13,208 nt of DNA from JBAZOJ01 sp041648755 (GCA_041648755.1 JBAZOJ010000079.1:1-13208), one strand, 5' to 3'. Shown: positions 1-7,886, counted from the first letter of the stretch. Notes: a model not told the origin generated them from the sequence alone. Made by a program: numbers and translations.

Positions 1-55
1 ATAACTTCTGAATCAGCCCTCCAACATGAACTGAGTCCATCGGCCTTCTCGGCAT
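1..55 (-). CDS. 5' end of an unidentified minus-strand gene (partial)
   Basis: Only the first 18 codons are inside the window: reading leftward from ATG at 55 they give MPRRPMDSVHVGGLIQKL, then the window ends. The start is well supported. An AAGGAGG ribosome binding site (complement of 62-68) lies six bases upstream, and a sigma70-type promoter at 90-117 gives a predicted leader of roughly 28 bases. The peptide is basic at its N terminus and then moderately hydrophobic. A short basic start followed by a hydrophobic helix would fit DUF721/DciA-like proteins, among others, but 18 residues cannot decide this and I do not assign a function. The gene diverges from the paralogue array that starts at 470. 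Confidence 0.72.
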   Translation of the reverse strand, partial: MPRRPMDSVHVGGLIQKL

Positions 56-89
56 GGTTCGCCTCCTTTTTCATCCAAACCCGCCGGGG

Positions 90-117
90 ATTATACACGA
101 AAAAGGGACTAAGTCAA
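90..117 (-). promoter_or_regulatory. sigma70-type promoter for the left-edge gene
   Basis: Read on the minus strand, TTGACT (complement of 112-117) and a perfect TATAAT (complement of 90-95) are separated by 16 bases. Transcription would begin near 83, leaving a short leader containing the AAGGAGG site and then ATG at 55. The order and spacing of all four elements agree, which makes this one of the clearest promoters in the window. Confidence 0.78.
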
Positions 118-224
118 TGGTATTAGGCCCTACCCCCGAGAGCGCCACGCACTCGTCTGGCGCTTGTCCTCCGGAGGCGCGGCGAAGGAGGATGGCAATT
201 GGCCTGAAGGGCCGTTCTTCGTAG

Positions 225-319
225 GGGCGGGGTTCCCCCGCCCTCTTATTCATCAATCATCAATCCGCAATCATCAATGATCGCCGCGTCCGTCCCGGCG
301 CGTTCTTGCTCCGGCTGCT
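225..319 (+). repeat. 95-bp dispersed repeat, copy A
   Basis: The block begins with a G/C-rich hairpin (stem 225-232 and 236-243), continues through an AT-richer stretch built from ATCAATCATCAAT-type words, and ends in a GC-rich part with GTCCCGGCGCG and CTCCGGCTGCT. It matches 8341-8435 without gaps, with four mismatches by direct alignment, in the same orientation. The right-hand third recurs alone at 8503-8538. It encodes nothing recognisable and is likely a genome-wide intergenic repeat. Confidence 0.85.
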
Positions 320-326
320 GTTTTAC

Positions 327-368
327 CTCCGGCCACCAGCCTCCGGCCTACAGTCTCCGGCCTCTGCA
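327..368 (+). repeat. Three tandem 14-base units
   Basis: The octamer CTCCGGCC occurs at 327-334, 341-348 and 355-362, a strict 14-base period, with the intervening six bases different each time. Three units are too few and too short for a CRISPR array, and there is no dyad. Confidence 0.7.
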
Positions 369-385
369 CGCAATCGTTGCGTGCA
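365..385. other. Perfect 9-bp hairpin with 3-base loop
   Basis: TGCACGCAA (365-373) pairs perfectly with TTGCGTGCA (377-385) around the loop TCG. No T-run follows on either strand, so it does not look like an intrinsic terminator. A hairpin with the same 9-bp stem and 3-base loop but a different sequence lies at 8575-8595 ahead of another promoter. Confidence 0.6.
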
Positions 386-393
386 ACGTCTCC

Positions 394-421
394 TTGCTTC
401 CGTCCGTCGCCTGTATATGAT
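394..421 (+). promoter_or_regulatory. Possible promoter of the paralogue array
   Basis: TTGCTT (394-399) and TATGAT (416-421) are separated by 16 bases and would place the start of transcription about 40 bases before the ATG at 470. The -10 matches five of six consensus bases but the -35 only three of six, so this is tentative. No better candidate is visible closer to the gene. Confidence 0.35.
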
Positions 422-469
422 ATCCGTGTGCTGCGGCCAAACGGTCGCGGCTTGCTGGGAGGAACTGAT

Positions 470-922
470 ATGGCAGCGCCCAATGAAAAGGTCCTCAAGA
501 CAAAACACGGCACCTTGACTTTGACCGCAGCCAAAGTGTGCTTCGCACAAGATGCAGGCGAAGACCTCATGTATTTTTCCATGCCGCTGGAATCGGTCGA
601 TTCGTGCAAGATTGCCCGGCTTCCCAATGTGCGCGTGATGGTTTATGCAGGAGTGCTCATTACGCTGTTGCTGGCATGGGCCTGGTGTAAGTATCCGATC
701 TACCATTGCCTGTGGGCCGTGCTGCTGGGGGCGTCCCTATCCTTCGTGACCTCATGGGCGAAATCCACGGCCCTGGTAATAACATCCTTCGGCAGGGAGA
801 GAATCGTCGCGAGGATCAAGGGCTCGGATGTCGAGGTCGTGATTGACTTCATCGAAGCCGTCGAGGCCGCAAAGCTCGCCTGCAAGAAGGCTCCGCCAGC
901 GGAAACCCCGCCGCTCGCATAA
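470..922 (+). CDS. PH-like/two-helix membrane protein, paralogue 1 of 3
   Basis: The protein has 150 residues. ATG 470 is chosen because GGGAGGA (457-463) precedes it by six bases and because its N terminus aligns with both paralogues. Residues 8-50 read as short alternating beta strands (HGTLTLT, then YFSMPLESVDSCKIA). Residues 56-73 and 81-97 are two membrane-spanning segments. Residues 100-135 return to a strand pair (TALVITSFGRERIVARI) and a helix (FIEAVEAAKLA). This strands-membrane-strands-helix order is that of small bacterial PH-like membrane proteins, with some resemblance to DUF6232, though I cannot confirm a family. Such domains usually sit on the cytoplasmic face and bind partners or lipid. 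Function unknown. It heads a three-gene array, probably one transcript, 39 bases before paralogue 2. Confidence 0.85.
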   Translation: MAAPNEKVLKTKHGTLTLTAAKVCFAQDAGEDLMYFSMPLESVDSCKIARLPNVRVMVYAGVLITLLLAWAWCKYPIYHCLWAVLLGASLSFVTSWAKSTALVITSFGRERIVARIKGSDVEVVIDFIEAVEAAKLACKKAPPAETPPLA

Positions 923-961
923 CATCGATTATCGCTGTAGTGCACGCGGAAAGGAAGTAGT

Positions 962-1414
962 ATGGCACCAATTGTCGAAAAAGTCCTCAAGACCAAACAC
1001 GGCACCTTGACCTTGTCTGCATCCGGTCTAAGGCTGGAGCATGGCAGTCAGGGGAAACCGCAGTACATCTCGATGCCAATCGAATCAGTTGACTCGTGCA
1101 AGATCGCGATGAAGCCATATGAGCCATTGCTGATATTCGGGATCTTCCTGATAGTCCCCGCCATAATTTTGATCCTGTTGGATCAGATAACGCTAGCCTT
1201 TGCCGTGATCTTCGTCCAGTTGCTGATGCTCCTCATCCAGTTCAGGACCATGCGTCCGGTTCTGTACATTAAGGCACACGGCAGGCAGCAGATTGTCGCG
1301 GACATTCCCGGATCTGATTTCGAGACGCTGAAGGACTTTGCCAATGCCGTTGACGCCGCAAAATTGGCCTTCCTCACCAAGGCTCAGCCCCCGGAGAATC
1401 CGCCGCTCGCATAG
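962..1414 (+). CDS. PH-like/two-helix membrane protein, paralogue 2 of 3
   Basis: The protein has 150 residues with the same plan as its neighbours but is the most diverged of the three. It keeps KVLKTKHGTLTL near the start, ISMPIESVDSCKIA before the membrane part and a closing helix with AVDAAKLAF. The membrane segments (roughly residues 57-97) are richer in Ile/Leu and share little with paralogues 1 and 3, and the following strand pair reads LYIKAHGRQQIVADI. ATG 962 follows a purine-rich GGAAAGGAAG (948-957). The upstream 20 bases (926-945) are nearly repeated before paralogue 3 (1454-1473), suggesting a duplicated gene-plus-leader unit. The stop codon abuts the GATCC-type repeat that begins at 1413. 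Function unknown; co-transcription with paralogue 1 is likely. Confidence 0.84.
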   Translation: MAPIVEKVLKTKHGTLTLSASGLRLEHGSQGKPQYISMPIESVDSCKIAMKPYEPLLIFGIFLIVPAIILILLDQITLAFAVIFVQLLMLLIQFRTMRPVLYIKAHGRQQIVADIPGSDFETLKDFANAVDAAKLAFLTKAQPPENPPLA

Positions 1415-1450
1415 TCGCGCTCAACGCGATCCGTCCGTTTCGGGTGAGGA
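1413..1450 (+). repeat. GATCC-type dispersed repeat, copy 1
   Basis: The element starts inside the TAG stop codon of paralogue 2 with AGTCGCG and ends with CGGGTGAGGA. Close relatives lie at 1947-1984 (starting in the same way inside the stop of paralogue 3), at 1998-2022 (right half only) and at 8301-8340. The copies differ in length by two bases around a CCG/CGG core that can form a small hairpin. Confidence 0.75.
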
Positions 1451-1489
1451 TGGCGATTGTCGCTGTAGTGCACAGGGAAGGATAGAAGT

Positions 1490-1948
1490 ATGGCACCAAT
1501 TGTCGAGAAAGTCCTCAAGACAAGACACGGCACCTTGACTTTGACCGCAGCCAAGGTGTGCTTCGCACAAGATGCAGGCCAAGACCTTATGTATTTTTCC
1601 ATGCCGCTCGAGTCGGTCGTTTCGTGCAAGATTGCCCGGCTTAAGAATGTGCGCGTGATTGTTGAGGCAGGAGCCCTTCTGTTTCTGGCATTGGTGTTCA
1701 TGTACCCGTATTGGATCCCCTTCCCTCGGCCCATTCTGCTGGGGGCAATCGTGGGCTTCTTGTTTTTTATGGTAACCGACTTGACGAAGACCACGGCCCT
1801 GGTAATAACATCCTACGGCAGGGAGAGAATCGTCGCGAAGATCAAGGGCTCGGATGTCGAGGTCATGATTGGCTTTATTGAAGCCGTCGAGGCCGCAAAG
1901 CTCGCCTGCAAGAAGGCTCAGCCAGCGGAGAATCCGCCGCTCGCATAG
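1490..1948 (+). CDS. PH-like/two-helix membrane protein, paralogue 3 of 3
   Basis: The protein has 152 residues. GGGAAGGA (1475-1482) precedes ATG 1490 by seven bases. Against paralogue 1, residues 1-61 differ at nine positions and the last 53 at seven, while the 38-residue membrane part (about 62-99) is largely different. The mosaic pattern is clear. The first five codons and the leader match paralogue 2, the body matches paralogue 1, and from about 1915 onward the last codons, stop codon and flanking repeat again match paralogue 2. This points to gene conversion or unequal crossing-over inside the array. Function unknown; as in its sisters the two cytoplasmic PH-like halves should assemble around a membrane hairpin. 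It converges with the RHS gene. Confidence 0.85.
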   Translation: MAPIVEKVLKTRHGTLTLTAAKVCFAQDAGQDLMYFSMPLESVVSCKIARLKNVRVIVEAGALLFLALVFMYPYWIPFPRPILLGAIVGFLFFMVTDLTKTTALVITSYGRERIVAKIKGSDVEVMIGFIEAVEAAKLACKKAQPAENPPLA

Positions 1949-1984
1949 TCGCGCTCAACGCGATCCGTCCGTTTCGGATGAGGA
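1947..1984 (+). repeat. GATCC-type dispersed repeat, copy 2
   Basis: This copy is almost identical to 1413-1450, with one difference (CGGATGAGGA instead of CGGGTGAGGA), and likewise begins inside the stop codon of the preceding paralogue. It was probably copied together with the 3' end of that gene. Confidence 0.75.
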
Positions 1985-2162
1985 CCACGTTCATCGGGAT
2001 CCGCCCGTCCGTCGGGTGAGGACGGCGATACCGGCCCAGCCTGCCCCTGAAGGTACACGGGTGTTCGCCCTGGCTGTTGGCCGCTCTTCTATTCATCATT
2101 GTTCATCTTGCCCTCAGTAGGCGCGGCGAAGGAGGGTCATCATTGCTCATTCCCCCTCCCCC
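1949..2162. other. Repeat-rich gap between convergent genes
   Basis: I see no gene here. The gap holds the rest of the repeat copy starting at 1947, a partial copy at 1998-2022 (GATCCGCCCGTCC...GGGTGAGGA), and GC-rich text at 2119-2136 resembling 175-193. No convincing terminator for the plus-strand paralogue array is visible; the hairpin at 2171-2198 could stop plus-strand transcripts but lacks a T-run on that strand. Confidence 0.55.
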
Positions 2163-2198
2163 CAAAAACAAACGGCCCCGGCTTTCGCCGAGGCCGTT
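2163..2198 (-). terminator. Intrinsic terminator of the RHS gene
   Basis: On the minus strand the arm AACGGCCTCGGC pairs with GCCGGGGCCGTT over 12 bp, with one G-U wobble, around a GAAA tetraloop (stem 2187-2198 and 2171-2182). TGTTTTTG follows directly. The hairpin begins 22 bases after the RHS stop codon at 2221-2223. Stem, stable tetraloop and U-tract together make this a textbook Rho-independent terminator. Confidence 0.88.
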
Positions 2199-2220
2199 CC
2201 ATATCAGTCGGTGAACCCGA

Positions 2221-5200
2221 TTACGGGCGGCAGCGCCAGTACTCGTACTGTCCGTAGCCGTATGCCGCTACATCCAGAACGTCCTTGGCAAGGAACGCCC
2301 AGCCAACTATCGGGACCGCGCGTCCGCCAAGAGCAAGCGCCTTCGGCGCAATGCTCGGAGCGTATTGGATCGCCTTCTCCACTGCCGTCTGGCCCCACTT
2401 TGTTATGGCCCATTGCCCGGCAGACTCGATTCCCTTGTCCAGCCCGTACTTGGCTCCTGCGCCTACCGCGTCATCGGTGAGATCCTGCATGTCCTCAAGG
2501 AAGATCTGCGTGCGCGTCGAATCCACGAGATTCGGCGAGCCAAGGTCCATCGAGCCGCTGGCGTTCCCGATGCTTGCGTTCGGATCGGCAAAGAAGTCAT
2601 CTTCGTAGGTGTCTTCATCGCCCATACCGGTCGGGTCAATGTATCGGAGCGGGTTGCCCGAAGCGTAAGCGTACATGTTCAGCGAGTTGCGGTACATCGA
2701 GGGGTCCGGAGTCAGGAAACGGCCGGTCTTCGGGTCGTACCAGCGGTGCTTCATGTAGTACAGCCCGGTGTCGGCGTCGAATTCGGCTCCGGCGAAACGG
2801 AAGGGATTCCATATCCCGCCGTCGGTGTTTTCAACCATGTTACCGTAGGCGTCGTAGGCGTACTGCGCTGCAACTCCCGCCGGAGTGTACAGCCCGATTA
2901 CGTTGTGGAACGGGTCCATCACGAAATGGTAGATGCCCGCCGATGTGTACATGAACATCGGCCAGCTTGCGTCACCGCTCCACGCAACGGACATCGAGAC
3001 CGTTCCGTTGTTGGCGTACACGAGCCTCTCCCACTTGTCGTACATGTACAGTTCCGTGCCGCCGTCGGCGACGTACTTGCGGGTGCGAAGGCCGAATGCG
3101 TTGTAGTTGTAGTAAACGGTCTTCGCTACTCCGGACTCCACGTCAACGCCGTTGTAGATCGTGACGCTGACGAGGTTGCTTTCGGAATCATAGCCGTAAA
3201 GGCGCAATACGTTGCTTCCATCCACCGGAGAGCAGGATGTAAGCCTGTTGCGAGGATCGTAGCCGTAGCTATACTTCGCGTCCGCCATCAGCTTGTCGCC
3301 GTTGTACGCGGCCGAGCCATTCAGATGCGAGTACGTGCGGTTGTTGTTGCCGTCGTAGGCATAGGATTCACTGGGCCCGGGGTAGGTAACGGGATGGCTT
3401 ATGGAGGTCACCCGGCCTGCGGAGTCGTTGCCCACGGCATGCCCGCCGAAACGGTCGCTGAAACTCGTGCAGGTATAGCGGTTGTAGGAAAGCACTCCGC
3501 CTGACACCGGCGACGAGAAGGCAGTGATCTGGCCCCTCTGGTTACGGTTGTAGATCGATGCAGTCATAATGTAGTTGAGCTGGGTGATATAGCCCTTGCT
3601 GTCGCGGCTGATGTCGGTGCCGGTGATGCCGTCTATGGACACGTTGTCAACCCGCATCTCGAAGCCGGCCTGTGAAAAGTGATAAGTCATGTTGTCGGGC
3701 GTGGTCATCGCGGTCAAGCGATCGTTTGAAGTGTTGTAGTGGATGACTCCCATTGGCGCTTGGCCTCCGGTCGGGCGACTTTCCGACGACGTGATGTTGC
3801 CGGACGAATCATACCCGAATATGACATCGTTGCCTGCTCCGTCGCCTGCGAAGGTCATATTCCCGTTTGTATCAAATGTGAACGTGTTGCTTCTGGCAAT
3901 CGAGCCGTCGTTGATGCTGCGGGAGATGCACTTGCCGTTATCGTCGTAATCGAACTCGAACGCGCCGGAACCGGGCATATTGAACACAGTGGGAAGCCCG
4001 TTTGGCAGGTATTCCGCGGTGAAGGTGCCGTCCGAGGACGAAATGCCGACGCAATGGTAAAACGCGTCGTATGCAAACGTCGCCGAGCCCGTGGATTTGG
4101 TTATCCCGGTGATGACGAACGCGGGGATATACCCGCCCACCAGCACACTTCTATGCAGGGGTTGAACGGTGAGAGAATGTGACGAGGCCGTCGTGCTCAT
4201 ACCCGTCAGATAGCCTGCCGAGTTGTAGGAGTAACTCGTCGAGTCCTGTCCGTCCGACTTGGTCTCCACGAGCCCGAATACGTTATAGGTGTAGTCGATC
4301 TTCGCGCCGTCCCGGGTGATGCTGGTCATTCTTCCGAGTCCGTCGTATGTGGCGACGATCTCATCCGTGTAGTTACGCTGCTGCTTCAGTGGGGCGCCGG
4401 TGTCGGGGTCGTATGTGATGCTTATGGTGTCCGAGCCGGTTGTGATTCCGGTCAGCCGTCCATTGTCATCGTAGCCAAAATAGCGGCGCACGCCAATCGG
4501 ATTGTCCACGTTCTCCATCTGGCCCTTGGTGTTGTAGGTGATGGTCCAGATTTCGCCCTTCAGATTGTTGGTGATGGACGTCAGACGACCATCAACGGAG
4601 TTGTACGAATAGGTGACAACCTTGCCATCGGGATAGGTCGCCTTCTCAAGGGCTCCATTTTCGTTGAACTCCTTGGTGACTTTCTTGCCGTTCTTCTCGA
4701 CCTCAAGCGTAAGGCCCTTGCGCGTGAACGTTGTGGCGGGCTCGTTGTCTCCGCTGAAGGAAGCCGTGCTGGTGCTGATGGAGGGCGCCAGGTTCGGCCA
4801 TGTCCCGCTGCCTGAGAACTCGTTGATCAGCCCGTCCAAGCCGTCTTCGGTGATTGTCTGCGTGTACTCGTTGTTGTACTGGACTGTGCGGACGAATCCC
4901 CGCTCATCATACGTGTAGTCGACATGGTTTCCGAGCTGTCCGGTCTTCCGGGTGAGAAGGCCGTCCGCATTGTATTCGAACGTGGATGTAACCGCGGGCG
5001 GAGTCTCGATAGTGCCCAGTCTGCCGTTGTTGATGGTGAAGTACGATGTGCGGCCGACGGAGTCGGATATGGAGACCCCGCTCGACGTGTATGTGAATGT
5101 CCAATAGATGCCGCCCTTGATGTTCCAGCTCGAGATGCGCTGGCCCAGGCTGTCCGGGCGACTCTCGTAAGTGACCGTTACTTCCTGGCCGTTGGCGTAG

Positions 5201-7821
5201 ATGATTTTCGTCAGGTAACCATCGAGATCGTACTCGTAGGTGTCCGTTTGCGAGCCCGTTCGGACGTACTTTGTTTCCTCACGGGTTATCTTGAGGTCGT
5301 TCGAGTCCTGTGCGCGCCAGAAATTGCCAACCTTGTTCCATATGCGCACCATCGAGAATCGGCCGATTCCGCTGATGTAAATGACATCGTTGGCTCCGAT
5401 CGACATGCTCGACGTTTCCATCATTGCTGCGTCTTCGAGGGGTACCCGCTGGGTGCTGCTCAAGTAGTACGAGCCGTTGCGGGACATCTTGAAAATAGTG
5501 CCCTCGACATCCACCTTCAGCAGGTAGGAGAACGCGAGCAGGTACATCTCGTTAGCGGTATTGAACGTGATATCGCGGATCGTGTCCAATGCAGCGTCGG
5601 CAAGTTTCACGCCCTTGACCGCGCTTGGGGATTCGGTCCCGCCACCGCCGATTTTCTCGACGGTCGGGGTGCCTTCCTGGTCCAGGGATCCCCTGTACAA
5701 CTCGCCTGTCCAGGTCGCGTAGTAGAAGTATCCAAGGTTGTCCACTCCAATGCCGGCTGCCGAGGTCTCCGAGGCGACCTGGGTCATCGTGGTCTCGCCG
5801 CTCTTCATGTAGTAGATGCCGGTCTGGGAAGTGGCGTACATATCGCCATTCGGGGCGAACTTGAAGTTCGGAGAGTAATTGACATCCGAACCGTAGGAAG
5901 TCATGTTGACGACTGTGACCCAGCCGGTTCCTGTCAGCTTCTGGATTTGAGGGCCATACGCGTAGTACAACTCGTGAGTGGCGGGATTAACGCGCATGTA
6001 GTCGCCGTGCGGTGCGAACAGCGAAATGGTGCCGACTTCCGTAACATCCGTGCCTGCAACCGGTTCCGCGGGGTAATCGGTCTCGCCCTCGGGTATCGGC
6101 TGTGCCATCGGGTCCTTGCACTTGTAGATGTGCACGGTCGCGGCGGAGTCCCAGGTGTCTCTTTCGCTTTCGGCGATGTAAACCCATTCCCCGTCCGTTG
6201 CGACGGCAAAAGTGTGGTTCCACTCAGCCGCAAAATTGGTGATCGGGCCCGCATCCGGATGGATCAGGTAGAAGTAGTTCTCGGCGAACTTCGCGGTTTC
6301 GCCCTTGAAAATAAGCGGCGGACCTGACTTGCGCCCGACCAGGGCGATGGCCGTCCCCTCGTTGTTGAGATGCAGCCGCTCGAGGCCTGCCAACTCCCAG
6401 CCCTTGCCGAATTCGCTGTTCTCGCGGTTGACCAGCGCGACGTACCTTTGCGAACTCTTGTTGAACGCCACTGGCTGCGAGTCGATATCGGTCGCGGTGC
6501 CTGCACTCGGGTTTGTGAAACTGCCGTTCGTGCTGGAGGCAATCTTGCCCGGGAAATACTGTGCGTATGCGATCGAGTAAGGATACGGCCCCGTCTCGAG
6601 CAACTTCTTGTTGCCATCTTCATCCTCGGCCATAACATCGATGAGGGACCTCGATATCGTCGCCTCCGACGAGTCGCTCACCACCGCTTCGACGACCTGG
6701 TTGAATGCGCCGAACCTGATTCTGCCGAACATCGCGTCGGAGTCCGTTTCGGGACGTGCCTTCGCGGTGCATTCGAGCATTCTCTTCTGGCGGACGGAGT
6801 CGGTCTCGTAAAGGAAGGACAGCGTCTGGTCCATTCCGTAGCAGAAGATTGGCGGGAGATCCACGCCGACCATAAGGTTTCCATCGTTGACATCAACATG
6901 TGGCTCGCCGGTGAGGAAATTTCCCCCGGACAGGTTGACGTCGTACAGATCCCGTTCCGAGCCCACCGAAGAAATGGCGGGCAGACCCGCAAGGAACGTG
7001 GAGAAGTGACTAACCGTGAACACGATGTATTCGCCGTCGCCGGACACAATGCCGACGCCCGCATCTTCCCACAAGCCGGTACTTTCGTTGAAGTAGCCGA
7101 TGGGGACTGAGAACCCAGCAGGGAGGCCCTTCGAATTGGCGATGCGAATGGTCGCGCTTCCGGTCAGCGCAGCGTCGGACTCGATCACTGCGCCGCCGAG
7201 GACCGCAGTTACCGGCGGGATATCGCCGGGGACCGCGAAGTCAAGTGTGTCAGCCGGAATGTGCGAAATCAACACAACGGTGCCGGTCGGGATCGAGCCA
7301 GCGGGGATTTCGAGCTGGACGCCTTCATCGACCGTCAGTGTCAACCCCGAGGCGGAGGCCGTACCGGTCGCCGAGCCGCCGAACGGGAGGTAAATCGTAC
7401 CGGTAGCTGCTTCCTCGCCGCGAGCGACAGTCTTAACGATCATCGCTGGCACATAGCCGGGCGCTGCAATGCGCAGGGAGTACGTGCCCGGATTCGTGGC
7501 AAACCGGAATGTGCCGTCCGACTGCACAAGGGCTATGGGTGTGCCGGATTCGTCATAAACGGCTGCCAGTGATGCGGGGTTTCCGCTCGGATACAGGGCT
7601 ACTTTTCCGCTGATGTATGAGGCCACGCCCGGAGGAGGTGTGGTTGGAGGCGGAGTCGTGGTAGGAGGTGGGGTTGTGGTCGGCGGCGGGGTTGTCGAAC
7701 CCGTCAGCGTTCCGGATGTTGGGGGAGTCGTTGTGCCGGGAGATGAGGAATCTCCGCCACCGCACGCGAGGGCGGTCACTACAACGCAGATGATGGACAC
7801 GATGAGGAATATCTTTTTCAA
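2221..7821 (-). CDS. RHS/YD-repeat surface lipoprotein
   Basis: This is a predicted outer-membrane, surface-exposed lipoprotein of 1866 residues. TTG at 7821 is chosen as start because AAGGAG (complement of 7827-7832) precedes it by five bases and the peptide then opens KKIFLIVSI, a signal sequence ending ALA-C at Cys20. An ATG at 7884 would add 21 hydrophilic residues and lies above the promoter. Domains in order: a Pro/Thr linker (about 30-65); a carboxypeptidase-regulatory-like beta domain (66-130); a ZU5-like domain (about 155-280); a beta-propeller-like region with repeated YIAES/MYATS motifs (about 500-835); YD repeats such as YEYDLDGYLTKI (850-1675); and an RHS core with GLYYMKHRWYDPKTGRF ending IDPTGMG (about 1675-1735). 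A unique 132-residue tail follows. RHS proteins usually display or encapsulate a variable C-terminal effector. The tail has no nuclease motif I recognise. It stands alone in its transcription unit. Confidence 0.95.
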   Translation of the reverse strand: MKKIFLIVSIICVVVTALACGGGDSSSPGTTTPPTSGTLTGSTTPPPTTTPPPTTTPPPTTPPPGVASYISGKVALYPSGNPASLAAVYDESGTPIALVQSDGTFRFATNPGTYSLRIAAPGYVPAMIVKTVARGEEAATGTIYLPFGGSATGTASASGLTLTVDEGVQLEIPAGSIPTGTVVLISHIPADTLDFAVPGDIPPVTAVLGGAVIESDAALTGSATIRIANSKGLPAGFSVPIGYFNESTGLWEDAGVGIVSGDGEYIVFTVSHFSTFLAGLPAISSVGSERDLYDVNLSGGNFLTGEPHVDVNDGNLMVGVDLPPIFCYGMDQTLSFLYETDSVRQKRMLECTAKARPETDSDAMFGRIRFGAFNQVVEAVVSDSSEATISRSLIDVMAEDEDGNKKLLETGPYPYSIAYAQYFPGKIASSTNGSFTNPSAGTATDIDSQPVAFNKSSQRYVALVNRENSEFGKGWELAGLERLHLNNEGTAIALVGRKSGPPLIFKGETAKFAENYFYLIHPDAGPITNFAAEWNHTFAVATDGEWVYIAESERDTWDSAATVHIYKCKDPMAQPIPEGETDYPAEPVAGTDVTEVGTISLFAPHGDYMRVNPATHELYYAYGPQIQKLTGTGWVTVVNMTSYGSDVNYSPNFKFAPNGDMYATSQTGIYYMKSGETTMTQVASETSAAGIGVDNLGYFYYATWTGELYRGSLDQEGTPTVEKIGGGGTESPSAVKGVKLADAALDTIRDITFNTANEMYLLAFSYLLKVDVEGTIFKMSRNGSYYLSSTQRVPLEDAAMMETSSMSIGANDVIYISGIGRFSMVRIWNKVGNFWRAQDSNDLKITREETKYVRTGSQTDTYEYDLDGYLTKIIYANGQEVTVTYESRPDSLGQRISSWNIKGGIYWTFTYTSSGVSISDSVGRTSYFTINNGRLGTIETPPAVTSTFEYNADGLLTRKTGQLGNHVDYTYDERGFVRTVQYNNEYTQTITEDGLDGLINEFSGSGTWPNLAPSISTSTASFSGDNEPATTFTRKGLTLEVEKNGKKVTKEFNENGALEKATYPDGKVVTYSYNSVDGRLTSITNNLKGEIWTITYNTKGQMENVDNPIGVRRYFGYDDNGRLTGITTGSDTISITYDPDTGAPLKQQRNYTDEIVATYDGLGRMTSITRDGAKIDYTYNVFGLVETKSDGQDSTSYSYNSAGYLTGMSTTASSHSLTVQPLHRSVLVGGYIPAFVITGITKSTGSATFAYDAFYHCVGISSSDGTFTAEYLPNGLPTVFNMPGSGAFEFDYDDNGKCISRSINDGSIARSNTFTFDTNGNMTFAGDGAGNDVIFGYDSSGNITSSESRPTGGQAPMGVIHYNTSNDRLTAMTTPDNMTYHFSQAGFEMRVDNVSIDGITGTDISRDSKGYITQLNYIMTASIYNRNQRGQITAFSSPVSGGVLSYNRYTCTSFSDRFGGHAVGNDSAGRVTSISHPVTYPGPSESYAYDGNNNRTYSHLNGSAAYNGDKLMADAKYSYGYDPRNRLTSCSPVDGSNVLRLYGYDSESNLVSVTIYNGVDVESGVAKTVYYNYNAFGLRTRKYVADGGTELYMYDKWERLVYANNGTVSMSVAWSGDASWPMFMYTSAGIYHFVMDPFHNVIGLYTPAGVAAQYAYDAYGNMVENTDGGIWNPFRFAGAEFDADTGLYYMKHRWYDPKTGRFLTPDPSMYRNSLNMYAYASGNPLRYIDPTGMGDEDTYEDDFFADPNASIGNASGSMDLGSPNLVDSTRTQIFLEDMQDLTDDAVGAGAKYGLDKGIESAGQWAITKWGQTAVEKAIQYAPSIAPKALALGGRAVPIVGWAFLAKDVLDVAAYGYGQYEYWRCRP

Positions 7822-7857
7822 GATCTCTCCTTGATGGGTTGCTTGGTGCGTTGGGGG

Positions 7858-7886
7858 ATTATACTGGGAGTCCTCCGGAAGCAAGG
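7858..7886 (-). promoter_or_regulatory. Likely promoter of the RHS gene
   Basis: On the minus strand a perfect TATAAT (complement of 7858-7863) lies 37 bases before the TTG start, giving a leader of about 30 bases, like that of the left-edge gene. The -35 is weak: CCTTGC at 17-base spacing (7881-7886). The -10 and its distance to the ribosome binding site are the main evidence, and they also argue against a start at 7884, which lies upstream of the -10. Confidence 0.58.

Larger units (their letters stand above)
118..469. other. Gene-free interval made of dispersed repeats and hairpins
   Basis: No convincing gene lies here. The interval contains a GC-rich module also found near 2119-2136 (similar to 175-193), a perfect 8-bp hairpin (225-232 with 236-243, loop TTC) that opens a 95-bp dispersed repeat, a triplicated 14-base unit (327-368) and a 9-bp hairpin (365-385). 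An ATG at 377 is in frame with the first paralogue and would add 31 residues, but it sits inside the 9-bp hairpin, has no ribosome binding site and has no counterpart in the other two paralogues. Confidence 0.7.

Noticed and set aside
225..243. GC-rich hairpin as an intrinsic terminator
   Set aside because: The stem is strong but followed by TCTTATT rather than a U-tract, and it belongs to a dispersed repeat also found where no gene ends.
327..368. CRISPR-like repeats
   Set aside because: An 8-base core with 6-base spacers and only three units is far from CRISPR dimensions, and no cas gene is present.
377..469. N-terminal extension of paralogue 1
   Set aside because: The ATG at 377 lies in a hairpin, lacks a ribosome binding site and is absent from the other copies; ATG 470 has a strong site.
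2365..3504. 379-codon plus-strand frame opposite the RHS core
   Set aside because: Val/Arg-rich low-information translation, antisense to the most conserved part of the RHS protein, with no credible ribosome binding site.
4924..6327. 467-codon open frame on the plus strand inside the RHS gene
   Set aside because: It is antisense to well-recognised propeller and YD-repeat coding sequence and gives no domain. Long antisense frames are expected opposite GC-rich genes.
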